Made by a program: the position numbers and the translations under genes. From Candidatus Dormiibacterota bacterium (GTDB taxonomy: Bacteria > Chloroflexota > Dormibacteria > Dormibacterales > Dormibacteraceae), in NCBI GenBank assembly GCA_003169845.1, contig PNAG01000011.1, positions 341,044 to 405,043 of the forward strand: 64,000 bases of DNA. The letters run 5' to 3'. Shown here piece after piece: positions 8,991-18,171 of this stretch. Every line of letters begins with the position of its first letter. Position 1 is the stretch's first letter. Below the pieces are notes generated by a model. That model worked only from the letters and a program-made list of their open reading frames with translations, made no database searches and was not told the origin of the DNA.

Positions 8991-10244
8991 CAGTCATCAA
9001 CGCCAAGGAGCCCCAGCTGGGACTTCAGTCGCATCTCGCTCCATCTGGTCAGCCGGCCGGGCGACGCCTCGGAGTGCGAGGCGGACGCGATGGCCGACAG
9101 GGCGCTGTCCAATACGTTGTCGTCCACGGCCGGCATTGGTGCCGGCATCCAGCGCCGGGTGACGAGCGAGAACAGCGGTGGGAGCACGGTCGCCGCGTCG
9201 ACCATTGCGTCACGGTTGGGCGGAGGCCGCCCGCTCGGCCACGCTACGCGCGATTATTTCGAGCCGCGGTTCGGAGCCGACTTCGGCCACGTGCGCGTTC
9301 ACGACCACAGCGAAGCGCATCAGGCGGCGGCCGGCATCAGTGCGAAGGCATTCACGGTCGGGCAGAACATCGCATTCGCGAATGGTCAATATGCACCTGG
9401 AACCAAAGCAGGGCGGGGATTGATCGCGCACGAATTGGCGCACACCATCCAACAAAGGATGTGGCCGGTGCCGGCAGGAATCTTTCGCAAACCAATCCCC
9501 GGTTGGAACTTCAAGCCATCCGACTATGCGAGGACGCAAAAGGCCGGCAAGGACCTGACGATCGCGTCCGACAGCAGCTTTTTTCCTGCCAAGCTTCAGG
9601 AGAATCTCTTGAAGACCCTCAAATACCTCCTTGGCCCGGCGATCACGCCGCCGGCCACCGAGGGTATCAACGTACTGGATCTCTTCCACGGCCATCTCGT
9701 CGTCAAGAAGGACCCGGCGACTGAAAAGCCGTCAAAAGCGGCAAAGGCAAAGGCGGACAAGTTCGCCGCAGAGCTGAAGGCTGCCAGGACCAAAGCGCTC
9801 GGCCGCGAGGTGACGTTCTCCAAAGGATATCCCTTGACCGACAAAAACATAGGCGCCTACAAGACGGCCGTCGAAAAAGTTCTCCCCTCGTTTGGGACCA
9901 TGCTGGATGAAACCTCGAAGGTACCGGGAGCCGCGATCATGTACCACACCTTCGAATTCATTCAGCCCAGTGACCTCAAGGCCAAGGGCAAGACCCTAAA
10001 GAATGACGATCCGCGCCGTCACTACGTCACGCCGCTCGACACGAACAGCCCCAGGCAATACTCGCCCCCATCCCCCGATACCTACGAAAAGGAATACACG
10101 TTTATTGCCAGTTTCTCTTTTTTGGTGGATACCAAGGGAGCGGTCCACGTCCGCCCTGTGGATGCCAGCACCGGCTTCACGACCCTCGAGCTCAGCACGG
10201 TCACTGGAACCACGTTCCCGGAACCACTCGAGCCCGAACCTTAG
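8922..10244 (+). CDS. DUF4157 (eCIS core domain) protein with unknown C-terminal domain
   Basis: This 440-residue protein carries the DUF4157 hallmarks. FSRISLHLVSRPGDASECEA lies near residues 35-54, the RDYFEPRFGADFGHVRVH block follows, then AFTVGQNIAF, and finally the metallopeptidase-like HELAH at residues 170-174. Residues 180-440 match nothing I recognise; FFPAKLQENLLKTLKYLLGP is a conserved-looking stretch. DUF4157 proteins are widely associated with extracellular contractile injection systems and other secreted effectors. No such structural genes are in this window. The ATG at 8922 overlaps a small leader ORF. Confidence 0.82.
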   Translation: MIRILTRVGLNTSGRANSDFLSVQSSTPRSPSWDFSRISLHLVSRPGDASECEADAMADRALSNTLSSTAGIGAGIQRRVTSENSGGSTVAASTIASRLGGGRPLGHATRDYFEPRFGADFGHVRVHDHSEAHQAAAGISAKAFTVGQNIAFANGQYAPGTKAGRGLIAHELAHTIQQRMWPVPAGIFRKPIPGWNFKPSDYARTQKAGKDLTIASDSSFFPAKLQENLLKTLKYLLGPAITPPATEGINVLDLFHGHLVVKKDPATEKPSKAAKAKADKFAAELKAARTKALGREVTFSKGYPLTDKNIGAYKTAVEKVLPSFGTMLDETSKVPGAAIMYHTFEFIQPSDLKAKGKTLKNDDPRRHYVTPLDTNSPRQYSPPSPDTYEKEYTFIASFSFLVDTKGAVHVRPVDASTGFTTLELSTVTGTTFPEPLEPEP

Positions 10245-10344
10245 AGTCGCAGGCATGCCTGGGCGGGATTGGTAAGCGGAGCTCGAGGGCCTGTGACACG
10301 AAGTCGAATAGCCGAACACGTAGGTTTGGCGCCAAGCAGGCGCA

Positions 10345-11814
10345 TCAGTAGGCCTTCGCCAGAGCCACTCGGTGTTTGGCCGGTTTCCCGCATACAAGGC
10401 ATTTGCCTGAAGGCTTCTCGTCGGCGTCGAGCGTGCGAACCGTCACACCGCCCGCCTCCGCCTTCACACGCTCTTCGCACGCGGCGTCACCGCACCACGG
10501 CACCCATACGAACCCGCCGCGCTCTTTGAAGTGCGCGACGACCTCGGCGAGCGTCGAGAGCTCGGCGGTGTTCGCGCGCTGGAACTCGAGAGCGCGCTCG
10601 AACAGCTTTTTCTGAAACGCGTCCAGCTCGTCTTTCAGGCGCAGCCCGATACCTGACACGGGTACGCTCACGCGCTGGCGCGAAAGGCGATCGACCATCT
10701 CCACCTGCCCGGCGTCGACGTCCCGACCGCCGACGTTCAGGCGCAGCGGCACGCCCTTCAGCTCCCAGTGGGCGTACTTGTCGCCGGGCCGCTCGTCCCG
10801 CCAGTCGACACGGTGGCGGATGCCGGCCGCCTTGAGCTCAGGCGCCCAGGAGCCGATGAAAGCCTCGACCTTGGCGCGGCTTTCGGGATCGCGATAAATC
10901 GGCACGATGACCACCTGGATGGGCGCCACCCGAGGGGGCACGACCAGACCCGAGTCGTCGCCATGCGCCATGACCAGCGCGCCGACCAGGCGGGTGCTGA
11001 TGCCCCACGAAGTCGAATAGCAAAGCTCTCGCTCGTTCTCCTTGTTCGAGAAGGAGATGTCGTAGGCGCGCGCGAAGTTCTGCCCGAAGTAGTGCGATGT
11101 GCCCATCTGCAGGGCGAGACCGTCGCGCATGAGACCTTCCAGCGCCAGCGTGTAGACGGCGCCCGGGAACGTCTCGGCGGCCGACTTCTTTCCGCTCAGC
11201 ACGGGCACCGCGAGCCAGTCCTCCGCGATGGAGCGGTAGTAGCCGAGGATCAGCTGGGTCTCGTCCATGGCCTCTTGCCCGGAGGCATGGAAGGTATGTC
11301 CCTCCTGCCACCAGAACTCGCGACTGCGTAGGAACAACCGCGAGCGCATCTCCCAGCGCACGACGCTGTTCCACTGGTTGGTGAGCTTGGGCAGGTCGCG
11401 ATGGCTCTGGATGTAGCGACGGATGAGGTGCCCGATGATCGTCTCGGAAGTGGGGCGAACCGCGAGCGCCTCCTCGAGCTCCTCCATCGCGGCCCCCGCC
11501 TTGGTCACCCACGCCACCTCCGGCCCGAACCCTTCGATGTGCGCTGCCTCTTTGTCGAGGAGGCTGCGGGGGATGAGCAGTGGGAAGGCCCAGTTCTCGT
11601 GGCCGCTCTCCTTGATCATGTCGTCGAAGGCGCGCGTGATGGCCTCCCACATCGCCCAGCCGTACGGCCGCACTACCATCATTCCGCGGACCCCCGACCA
11701 GTCCGCCATCTCCGCCTTGCGGACGACGTCCGTGTACCAGCGGTCGAAGTCGTCGGACATCTTCGTGATGTCTTTCACGAAATCCTGCTGCTCCTCGATG
11801 GTGGTTTCTTTCAT
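10345..11814 (-). CDS. proS: Prolyl-tRNA synthetase, eukaryote/archaea-like type
   Basis: This is a class II aminoacyl-tRNA synthetase of 489 residues. Motif 2 lies near RWEMRSRLFLRSREFWWQEG and proline recognition near LAVRPTSE. It ends with the C-terminal zinc-type domain (CGDAACEERVK, CLVCGKPA) and the terminal Tyr that marks the eukaryote-like form without the editing insertion. I choose ATG 11814 because GGGAG lies eight bases upstream; an in-frame TTG at 11829 is less likely. The gene follows ispG in the same direction, 67 bases downstream, and charges tRNA-Pro. Confidence 0.95.
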   Translation of the reverse strand: MKETTIEEQQDFVKDITKMSDDFDRWYTDVVRKAEMADWSGVRGMMVVRPYGWAMWEAITRAFDDMIKESGHENWAFPLLIPRSLLDKEAAHIEGFGPEVAWVTKAGAAMEELEEALAVRPTSETIIGHLIRRYIQSHRDLPKLTNQWNSVVRWEMRSRLFLRSREFWWQEGHTFHASGQEAMDETQLILGYYRSIAEDWLAVPVLSGKKSAAETFPGAVYTLALEGLMRDGLALQMGTSHYFGQNFARAYDISFSNKENERELCYSTSWGISTRLVGALVMAHGDDSGLVVPPRVAPIQVVIVPIYRDPESRAKVEAFIGSWAPELKAAGIRHRVDWRDERPGDKYAHWELKGVPLRLNVGGRDVDAGQVEMVDRLSRQRVSVPVSGIGLRLKDELDAFQKKLFERALEFQRANTAELSTLAEVVAHFKERGGFVWVPWCGDAACEERVKAEAGGVTVRTLDADEKPSGKCLVCGKPAKHRVALAKAY

Positions 11815-11881
11815 GCCATTGGCTCCCAAATCTTGATGAGTTGAACCGCGAACTCGATCAACGCCCGCGCGTGTGCGCGGG

Positions 11882-13000
11882 CTAGCGCGGGAGCTGAGGC
11901 TCGGCCGCGATCACGTCGATCTCGGCCAGCAGCACGGAAAGAAGCTCTTCCTGTGGCACGGTGCGGTAAAGCTTACCTTTCTTGAAAATCACGCCCTTGC
12001 CGCGGCCCCCGGTGACGCCGATGTCCGCATGGCGAGCCTCCGCCGGGCCGTTCACCACGCAGCCCATGACGGCGATCGTGATCGGCACCTTGAGCCTGGC
12101 GATGTGCGCCTCGACCGCCTTGACTGTCGGCACCATGTCGTATTCGAGACGGCCGCAGGTCGGGCAGGCGACGAGCGTCGCGCTCTCGTTGCGGAAGGCG
12201 AGGGTCTTCAGGATCTCGTGGGCGACCCGAATCTCTTCGCGCGGATCGGAGGTGGCCAGCGAGACGCGGATCGTGTCGCCGATGCCCTCGGCGAGCAAGA
12301 TTCCCATCCCCACCGCGCTGCGGATGCTGCCCGCTTCGACGGGGCCTGACTCAGTTACTCCCAGGTGGATCGGGTAGGGACGCGCGGCCGCGAATTTGCG
12401 GTTGGCCATGATGTTGGTCCACACGTCGGTCGACTTCAACGAAACCTTGATGAACCCCGGTCCGTAGTCGAGGTCTTCCAAGATCTTGCAGTGGCCGAGC
12501 GCGACCTCGACCATGCGATCCGCGGTCTGCTCGCGGTTGTCGCGGTCGATCGCGTGCTCTTCGCGCATGCTCTTGTGCACCTCTTCGGGCAGCGAGCCGG
12601 CGTTGACCCCGATCCGGAACGGGATCTGGCGCTCCTTGGCGGCGTTGACCACCCTGGTGACCTTGTCGCGGTCGGGGATGTTGCCCGGGTTCAGGCGTAG
12701 ACAGGCCACGCCAGCTTCGATCGCGAGCAGCGCCAGCGTGTGGTCGTAGTGGATGTCCGCGATGACGGGGAGCGGCGATCCCTTGACGATCTCTTTCAGC
12801 GCCTCGGCGGCCTCATGGTCGGGAACCGCCGGACGCACGATCTCGCAGCCTGCCTCCTTGAGCTCGTGGATCTGGCGCAGCGTCGCCTTCACGTCGCGAG
12901 TGTCCGTCTTGGTCATGGTCTGCACGGCGATGGGCGCCGCGCCGCCGATGACCACTCCACCGACGTTGACCGGGATCGCTTTGCGGCGGGTGACCATCAT
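11882..13000 (-). CDS. ispG: 4-hydroxy-3-methylbut-2-enyl diphosphate synthase (flavodoxin/ferredoxin)
   Basis: This 372-residue IspG/GcpE enzyme acts in the last-but-one step of the MEP isoprenoid pathway. The N-terminal TIM barrel (VGGVVIGGAAPIAVQTMTKT) and the C-terminal 4Fe-4S ligands (ACPTCGR, then GCVVNGPAEA) are complete. The start overlaps the rseP stop (ATGA). The neighbouring dxr gene encodes an earlier enzyme of the same pathway. Confidence 0.96.
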   Translation of the reverse strand: MMVTRRKAIPVNVGGVVIGGAAPIAVQTMTKTDTRDVKATLRQIHELKEAGCEIVRPAVPDHEAAEALKEIVKGSPLPVIADIHYDHTLALLAIEAGVACLRLNPGNIPDRDKVTRVVNAAKERQIPFRIGVNAGSLPEEVHKSMREEHAIDRDNREQTADRMVEVALGHCKILEDLDYGPGFIKVSLKSTDVWTNIMANRKFAAARPYPIHLGVTESGPVEAGSIRSAVGMGILLAEGIGDTIRVSLATSDPREEIRVAHEILKTLAFRNESATLVACPTCGRLEYDMVPTVKAVEAHIARLKVPITIAVMGCVVNGPAEARHADIGVTGGRGKGVIFKKGKLYRTVPQEELLSVLLAEIDVIAAEPQLPR

Positions 13001-14070
13001 CCGTGGAGTCCTGGGAACTGGCCTGTCGCGAGACGCTGGATGTCGAGGAAGGTGATCACCGCGGCGATCGCCAGCAGCGCTACGAGACCGAAACGCTGAA
13101 GGTTGAGCTCGGCTGCGCGGTCGAACGGCCGTCTCCTGAGAGCCTCGATCAGGACGACGACGATGCGTCCGCCGTCAAGCGCGAGCAGAGGCAGAAGGTT
13201 GGTGAAGCCCAGCGCCACGGACAGCAGCGCTACGAGAAGGATGTACGTTGGCGGGCCCTGGCTCACGGCCTGCACGGCGGTGGCCCCGATGCCGATCGGT
13301 CCGGTCAGACCCTCGCGCCCGAGCAGGCCTCCGGGAACCGCGCCCGTGGCGAGCGACCAGAGACCCTGGACGATCCCACCTACCGCGGCAAACGGGAACT
13401 CCACGCCGCTGACGACCGCCGACTGAACCGTGGCGAGCTGCCGTGGTATCCCGATCCCGACGAGACAGTGTCCCTGCGCATCACATTTCGGAGTCAGCGT
13501 GTACGTGAAGGGTTGCCCGTTGGCGTGAACCCCGGTCAGGGTCAGCGGGGCACCAGGCGCGGCCTGCTCCTCCTGGCCGATCAGGCCGGGGGTGTTCAGG
13601 GGCTTGCCGTTGACCGAGCGGATGCTGTCGCCGGGCTGGATCCCAGCCGCGGCGGCGGGCGAGCCGGCGCTGACGCTGAAGACCTTGCCGGGGTCGCTGT
13701 TCAGCTGGGTGAGCCCGAAGCCGGTGATCAGCAGCATGGCGACGAGGAAGTTCGCCGCCGGTCCGCCGGCCAGGATCACTATCCGCTGCCACGCCGTCCT
13801 CGAGTGAAACCCGTGGGCGTCCTCAAAATCGCCCACCTCCATCCCGCCCATCCGGACGTAGCCGAGGATCGGCAGCGCCCTCACCGCGTAGAGGGTTCCG
13901 CCCCGGGTGAACGACCAGAGCTTGGCGCCGGCGCCGACCGAGAACTCGATCACCCGCACCTTGAACAGCTTCGCGAACAGGAAGTGGCCGGCCTCGTGCG
14001 GCGCGATCAGGAGTAGGAACATGCCCGCGACCCCTATCACATACAGCAGGTCGGTCAGCAGCTGGCTCAT
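12997..14070 (-). CDS. rseP: Site-2 intramembrane metalloprotease RseP
   Basis: This 357-residue membrane protease has the zinc motif HEAGH at residues 25-29 in the first membrane segment, one PDZ domain (VSAGSPAAAAGIQPGDSIRS) and the second active-site motif LALDGGRIV near residue 300. S2P proteases cut membrane-bound anti-sigma factors and remnant signal peptides. It sits between dxr and ispG with ATGA overlaps on both sides, the order seen in many bacteria. Confidence 0.94.
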   Translation of the reverse strand: MSQLLTDLLYVIGVAGMFLLLIAPHEAGHFLFAKLFKVRVIEFSVGAGAKLWSFTRGGTLYAVRALPILGYVRMGGMEVGDFEDAHGFHSRTAWQRIVILAGGPAANFLVAMLLITGFGLTQLNSDPGKVFSVSAGSPAAAAGIQPGDSIRSVNGKPLNTPGLIGQEEQAAPGAPLTLTGVHANGQPFTYTLTPKCDAQGHCLVGIGIPRQLATVQSAVVSGVEFPFAAVGGIVQGLWSLATGAVPGGLLGREGLTGPIGIGATAVQAVSQGPPTYILLVALLSVALGFTNLLPLLALDGGRIVVVLIEALRRRPFDRAAELNLQRFGLVALLAIAAVITFLDIQRLATGQFPGLHG

Positions 14071-15173
14071 TTCGCCCTCAATTTACCGGAGTTGTCCTTG
14101 ACGTACTCCCTCGCCCAACGGTCCGCCTCGAGGATGTCTTGCATGGTGTCGCCGCCGCCCGGGAAGGCGGCCAGGGCCCGCTCCACGCTGCGCACGATCG
14201 CACTGAAGGGGATCTCACCCGCCAGGAAGGCGGTCACAGCTTCCTCATTGGCGGCGTTGAGCACGGCCGGGCGGCCGTGGCCGGCCCTGGCTGCCTCCCG
14301 CGCCAGCCGTACGGCGGGGAAACGCACCTCGTCCAGGGCGTGGAACTCGAGCCCGCTCAGCTCTTCGAGGGGGGTTGGCTGCACGGCGCCGGGGAGCCGG
14401 TCGGGGTAGCAGAGGGCGACCGAGATCGGCAGGCGCATGTCCGGGCGGCCCAGCTGGGCCTTGAGCGAGCCGTCGATGAACTCGACCAGGGAGTGCACCA
14501 CGCTCTGCGGATGAATGCAAACGCTGATCTGGTCGAGCGGGGTGCCGAACAGGTGATGGGCCTCGATGACCTCGAGACCCTTGTTCATCATCGTGGCGGA
14601 GTCGACGGTGATCTTCGGGCCCATCGACCACCGGGGGTGGTTGAGCGCCTGCTCCACCGTCACCTGGTCCAGGTCGAGCTCCGGGTGGGCCCAGAACGGG
14701 CCGCCGCTCGCGGTGATGATGAGCCGCCTCACGGATTCGCGCTTCTCTCCCCACAGGCACTGCCAGATCGCGCTGTGCTCAGAATCCACCGTCCGGATCC
14801 CGCGCTCGCCCGCCGCCCGCATCACGAGCTCTCCAGCCATGACGAGGACCTCTTTGGTGGCGAGCGCGACCTCCTTTCCCGCTTTGAGCGCGGACATGGT
14901 AGGCGCGAGGGCGCGGGCTCCGGGGATGGCGACCACCACCAGGTCGCAGCGAGGATCGGTGATCATCGCCTCGACCCTGGCGTCGAAGTCCGGGTCGCCG
15001 GCCTGACCCTGCACGATGTGCTCCGCGGTGCGGCGCGTCGAGCGGCGGCCTTCGGTCAGGCCGAACAGCCGCAGCCGGGAAGGGTTGCGATCGATGACGT
15101 CAAGCGTCTGCTGGCCGATCGATCCCGTCGCGCCGAGCACAGCGACGTTGATGGGACGTGAAGCGGTCGTCAT
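14067..15173 (-). CDS. dxr: 1-deoxy-D-xylulose 5-phosphate reductoisomerase
   Basis: This 368-residue enzyme has the NADPH site LGATGSIGQQTLDVI near the N terminus, the catalytic-loop SEHSAIWQ, and the later NHPRWSMGPKITVDSATMMN block. It makes methylerythritol phosphate in the MEP pathway. The start at ATG 15173 gives an ATGA overlap with cdsA and the right family length. A much longer open frame upstream only shadows cdsA. Confidence 0.96.
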   Translation of the reverse strand: MTTASRPINVAVLGATGSIGQQTLDVIDRNPSRLRLFGLTEGRRSTRRTAEHIVQGQAGDPDFDARVEAMITDPRCDLVVVAIPGARALAPTMSALKAGKEVALATKEVLVMAGELVMRAAGERGIRTVDSEHSAIWQCLWGEKRESVRRLIITASGGPFWAHPELDLDQVTVEQALNHPRWSMGPKITVDSATMMNKGLEVIEAHHLFGTPLDQISVCIHPQSVVHSLVEFIDGSLKAQLGRPDMRLPISVALCYPDRLPGAVQPTPLEELSGLEFHALDEVRFPAVRLAREAARAGHGRPAVLNAANEEAVTAFLAGEIPFSAIVRSVERALAAFPGGGDTMQDILEADRWAREYVKDNSGKLRAK

Positions 15174-16015
15174 TTGATGAGGTGGAACATCGTCACATAG
15201 ACGTAAACGAGGATCGGCGGGAAAAGGATGGAGTCCAGGCGATCCAGCACGCCGCCGTGGCCGGGGATCAGGTGCGAGGAGTCCTTGACCTCGGCGATCC
15301 GCTTCATCTGAGACTCCACCAGGTCGCCCACCTCGGCGCTGACCCCGACCAGCACGCCGAGCGCGATCGCATGCAGCGGTGATAGGCCGAGGACCGCGGA
15401 GGCACCGACGAGCATGACCGCGACCGCACCGATCACGCCGGCGATGGCGCCCTCGACGGTCTTGTGCGGGCTGATGTTTCCGAAGAAGGGGTGCCGTCCG
15501 ATTCGACTCCCGACCAGCAGCGCCGCCGCATCGCTCATGACCACGGCGAAGATCACGAACAGCGCCCACACCAGCCCGTTGGGCTTCGAGGTGTAGAGCA
15601 GGAGGTAGTAGTTGAACGGCATTCCGATGTAGAGGGCGCCGGCCATCCCCATCGCCCAGCGGCCGAGACCCTGCCGGCGGCCAGGGACTACGAGGAAAGC
15701 GGCCAGGCCTCCGACCAGCGCGAGCGCGAGCACGAGGTTGAGGTCGACATCCTTGAGCAGCGTGCCGCTGTAAGCGAAGAAGGCGCCCAGCGGAAACAGG
15801 AGCCAGGCCGGTGCGCGCGAGCCCATGCCGTCGGAGAGGCCGATGAACTCCCACAGGGCGAGGCCCGCCAGGATTAAGACCAGCACGTAGGCGCCGTAGG
15901 TCCCCAGCAGGGCGAGGCCGATGACGATCGCAAGGATGACGAACGCGCTCAGGATGCGAACCATCAGCTGACTCGGCTTCCAGCGAGCTGCCAGGGAAAC
16001 GTTCTGCGTGGTCAT
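15170..16015 (-). CDS. cdsA: Phosphatidate cytidylyltransferase
   Basis: This 281-residue polytopic membrane protein has about seven to eight hydrophobic segments and ends in the CDP-diglyceride synthetase signature (GHGGVLDRLDSILFP). It makes CDP-diacylglycerol for phospholipid synthesis. It follows uppS directly with no gap and overlaps dxr by four bases. Confidence 0.93.
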   Translation of the reverse strand: MTTQNVSLAARWKPSQLMVRILSAFVILAIVIGLALLGTYGAYVLVLILAGLALWEFIGLSDGMGSRAPAWLLFPLGAFFAYSGTLLKDVDLNLVLALALVGGLAAFLVVPGRRQGLGRWAMGMAGALYIGMPFNYYLLLYTSKPNGLVWALFVIFAVVMSDAAALLVGSRIGRHPFFGNISPHKTVEGAIAGVIGAVAVMLVGASAVLGLSPLHAIALGVLVGVSAEVGDLVESQMKRIAEVKDSSHLIPGHGGVLDRLDSILFPPILVYVYVTMFHLIK

Positions 16016-16732
16016 CTATAGAGCCGCCGCCTGATCCTTGGGGCGGCCGCCGAAACGTCGCACTCGGGACGCATAGTCGGCGAGGGCCGCCTTCAAGTCC
16101 TCGACGTCGAAGTCAGGCCACAGCGTCTCGGTCACGAGCATCTCCGAATACGCCGATTGCCAGAGCAGGAAGTTGCTCACGCGTCTTTCGCCCGCGGTGC
16201 GGATGATGAGGTCAGGGTCGGGAAGATCCGGGTTGTAGAGCCGGGAGGCGATCGCCGCCTCGTCGACCTGGCTGGGCGCTACACCCTCCGCCAGGAGCTT
16301 TCTGACAGCGTCGACGATCTCGGCGCGACCGCCGTAGTTCAAGCACACGTTGAGCACGCCGTTGGTGTTGGCGGCGGTGCGGGCGACCGCCTCCTCGATG
16401 CGGTCGCGCATTCGCCCAGAGAGGTCCTCGCGCCGGCCGCTTACCACGATGCGTACTCCGCGCCTGTGCATCTCGTCGATCTCGCGCTGCATCGTCTCGT
16501 GGAAGAGACGCATCAGGGCGCGCACCTCGGCCCGCGGCCTCGACCAATTCTCGGTGGAGAACGCGTAGATGGAGAGCACGTTCACGCCGAGCGTCTCGCA
16601 TGCGTCGAGCACACGCTTGATCGCCCGCACGCCGGCGCGGTGCCCGAAGCTCGCGGGGTGGCCGCGTTGGCGGGCCCAGCGACCGTTGCCGTCCATGATG
16701 ATCCCGATGTGGCGGGGGATCTGAGAGTCCAA
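16016..16732 (-). CDS. uppS: Isoprenyl (undecaprenyl) diphosphate synthase
   Basis: This cis-prenyltransferase of 238 residues has the substrate-binding IIMDGNGRWARQRG near residues 11-24, then STENWSRP and the C-terminal RTAGERRVSNFLLWQSAYSE. It builds the lipid carrier for cell-wall synthesis. The start codon is TTG 16732. A TACGCT box ten bases before it could be its own promoter, though frr lies upstream in the same direction. Confidence 0.93.
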   Translation of the reverse strand: MDSQIPRHIGIIMDGNGRWARQRGHPASFGHRAGVRAIKRVLDACETLGVNVLSIYAFSTENWSRPRAEVRALMRLFHETMQREIDEMHRRGVRIVVSGRREDLSGRMRDRIEEAVARTAANTNGVLNVCLNYGGRAEIVDAVRKLLAEGVAPSQVDEAAIASRLYNPDLPDPDLIIRTAGERRVSNFLLWQSAYSEMLVTETLWPDFDVEDLKAALADYASRVRRFGGRPKDQAAAL

Positions 16733-16794
16733 GGTCCAGCACAGCGTACCGATAGTGCTCGCCAGCCAGGTTCTGACTTAAGCCCCTCACGCTG

Positions 16795-16819
16795 GCCCTC
16801 TCCCCGAGGGGGAGAGGGC
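16795..16819 (-). repeat. Perfect 11-bp hairpin between frr and uppS
   Basis: GCCCTCTCCCC and GGGGAGAGGGC flank a GAG loop. The element follows the frr stop without a U-tract. It belongs to the CCCTC-rich palindromic intergenic repeats seen in many GC-rich genomes, and resembles two other GC-rich palindromes in this window. It could stabilise a 3' end or attenuate read-through into uppS. Confidence 0.7.
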
Positions 16820-16825
16820 AATTTC

Positions 16826-17383
16826 TCACAATTCCATGACTTCGGTTTCTTTGCGTCCGGCTAGAGCGTCTACGCGCTCGATCTGGGATTCGGTGATCTT
16901 CTGCAGCCGGGCGGTCCCGCGCTTGGAGTCGTCCTCCGCGACTTCGCCCTGCTTCTGCATCTGCTCGATGCGATGCATCTCGTCGCGACGCACGTTTCGG
17001 ATCGCCACCCGCGCCTCCTCGGCCTTCTGACGCACCAGCTTCACATACTCGCGGCGGCGCTCCTCGGTCAGAGGTGGGATCGGCACGCGGATGACCTGTC
17101 CGTCACTCGCCGGGTTGAGACCTTGCTCACCGGACCGGAGGGCCTTCTCGATCGCGCCGATCTGGCTCTGGTCGTAGACCTGTACGACAAGGAGCCTGGG
17201 CTCGGGCGCGCTGATCTGGGCCAGCTGGTTGAGAGGAGTCAGCGTCCCGTAATACGGGACCATCACCTTGTCGATGAGGGCCGGGTTGGCGCGGCCGGTG
17301 CGAATCGTGGTGAGCTCCGTGCCGAAGTGCTCGACCGACTTGGCCATCTTCGACTCGGCGTCTCGGAGAACGGGATCGATCAT
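16826..17383 (-). CDS. frr: Ribosome recycling factor
   Basis: This 185-residue RRF has the conserved RTGRANPALIDKVMVPYYG near residues 30-48, NQLAQISAPEPR, and a helical C terminus with AIRNVRRDE. It splits post-termination ribosomes with EF-G. ATG 17383 overlaps the pyrH TGA by one base; GTG 17386 is an in-frame alternative. Confidence 0.96.
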   Translation of the reverse strand: MIDPVLRDAESKMAKSVEHFGTELTTIRTGRANPALIDKVMVPYYGTLTPLNQLAQISAPEPRLLVVQVYDQSQIGAIEKALRSGEQGLNPASDGQVIRVPIPPLTEERRREYVKLVRQKAEEARVAIRNVRRDEMHRIEQMQKQGEVAEDDSKRGTARLQKITESQIERVDALAGRKETEVMEL

Positions 17384-18132
17384 CACCCCGACGGCGCTCC
17401 GCCGCTAACCAGAGTTCCGATCTCCTCGCCCATGACCACACGTTCGATGTTGCCTGGCACGAGCAGGTTGAACACGACAATGGGCACGTCGTTGTCCATG
17501 CACAGGGTGAGTGCGGTGTTGTCCATCACCTCGATTCCCCGGTTGAGCACCTCCAGGTATCCAAGGTGCTGGAACTTGACCGCCGTCGGATCAAGCTTCG
17601 GGTCGGCCGTGTACACGCCGTCGACCTTAGTTGCCTTGAGAATGACGTCGGCTTCGATCTCGACCGCGCGCAGGGCGGCAGTGGTGTCGGTGGTGAAGTA
17701 CGGGTTGCCCGTACCGGCGGCGAGGATCACGATGCGGCCCTTCTCGAGGTGGCGCACCGCGCGCCGGCGGATGTACGGCTCCGCCACCTGTGGCATCTGG
17801 ATCGCTGTCATCGTTCGCGCCGGAATGCCGATCCGCTCGAGCGCGTCCTGGAGGGCAAGCGCGTTGATGACGGTGGCGAGCATGCCCATGTAGTCGCCGG
17901 TCGCGCGGTCGAAGCCGAGCTCGCTTGCGGCGAGGCCGCGAAAGATGTTGCCGCCACCGACCACGAGCGCGGTTTGGACGCCCATCTCGTGCACTCGCTT
18001 GACCTGGTTGGCGATGGTCTGGACGACCTGAAGGTCGATGCCGTAATCGCGCGCGCCACCCAGAGCCTCACCGCTCAGCTTGAGCAGGATGCGGTTGTAC
18101 TTCGGCGAGCGGTCCCCCACTAAATCCCTCAT
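17383..18132 (-). CDS. pyrH: UMP kinase
   Basis: This 249-residue bacterial UMP kinase of the amino-acid-kinase fold shows [13 protein letters not shown] at the N terminus, [10 protein letters not shown], and [19 protein letters not shown]. It phosphorylates UMP to UDP. It lies between tsf and frr, the common bacterial order. Confidence 0.96.
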   Translation of the reverse strand: MRDLVGDRSPKYNRILLKLSGEALGGARDYGIDLQVVQTIANQVKRVHEMGVQTALVVGGGNIFRGLAASELGFDRATGDYMGMLATVINALALQDALERIGIPARTMTAIQMPQVAEPYIRRRAVRHLEKGRIVILAAGTGNPYFTTDTTAALRAVEIEADVILKATKVDGVYTADPKLDPTAVKFQHLGYLEVLNRGIEVMDNTALTLCMDNDVPIVVFNLLVPGNIERVVMGEEIGTLVSGGAPSG

Positions 18133-18171
18133 ATGCGCGCGAGCGCCGGGTGGCCATGGATCAACTTTCGC

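Noticed and set aside
14067-15854. A 595-residue reading frame over dxr and part of cdsA
   Set aside because: The first 230 residues are low-complexity antisense/alternate-frame sequence of cdsA. The dxr product fits its family from ATG 15173.
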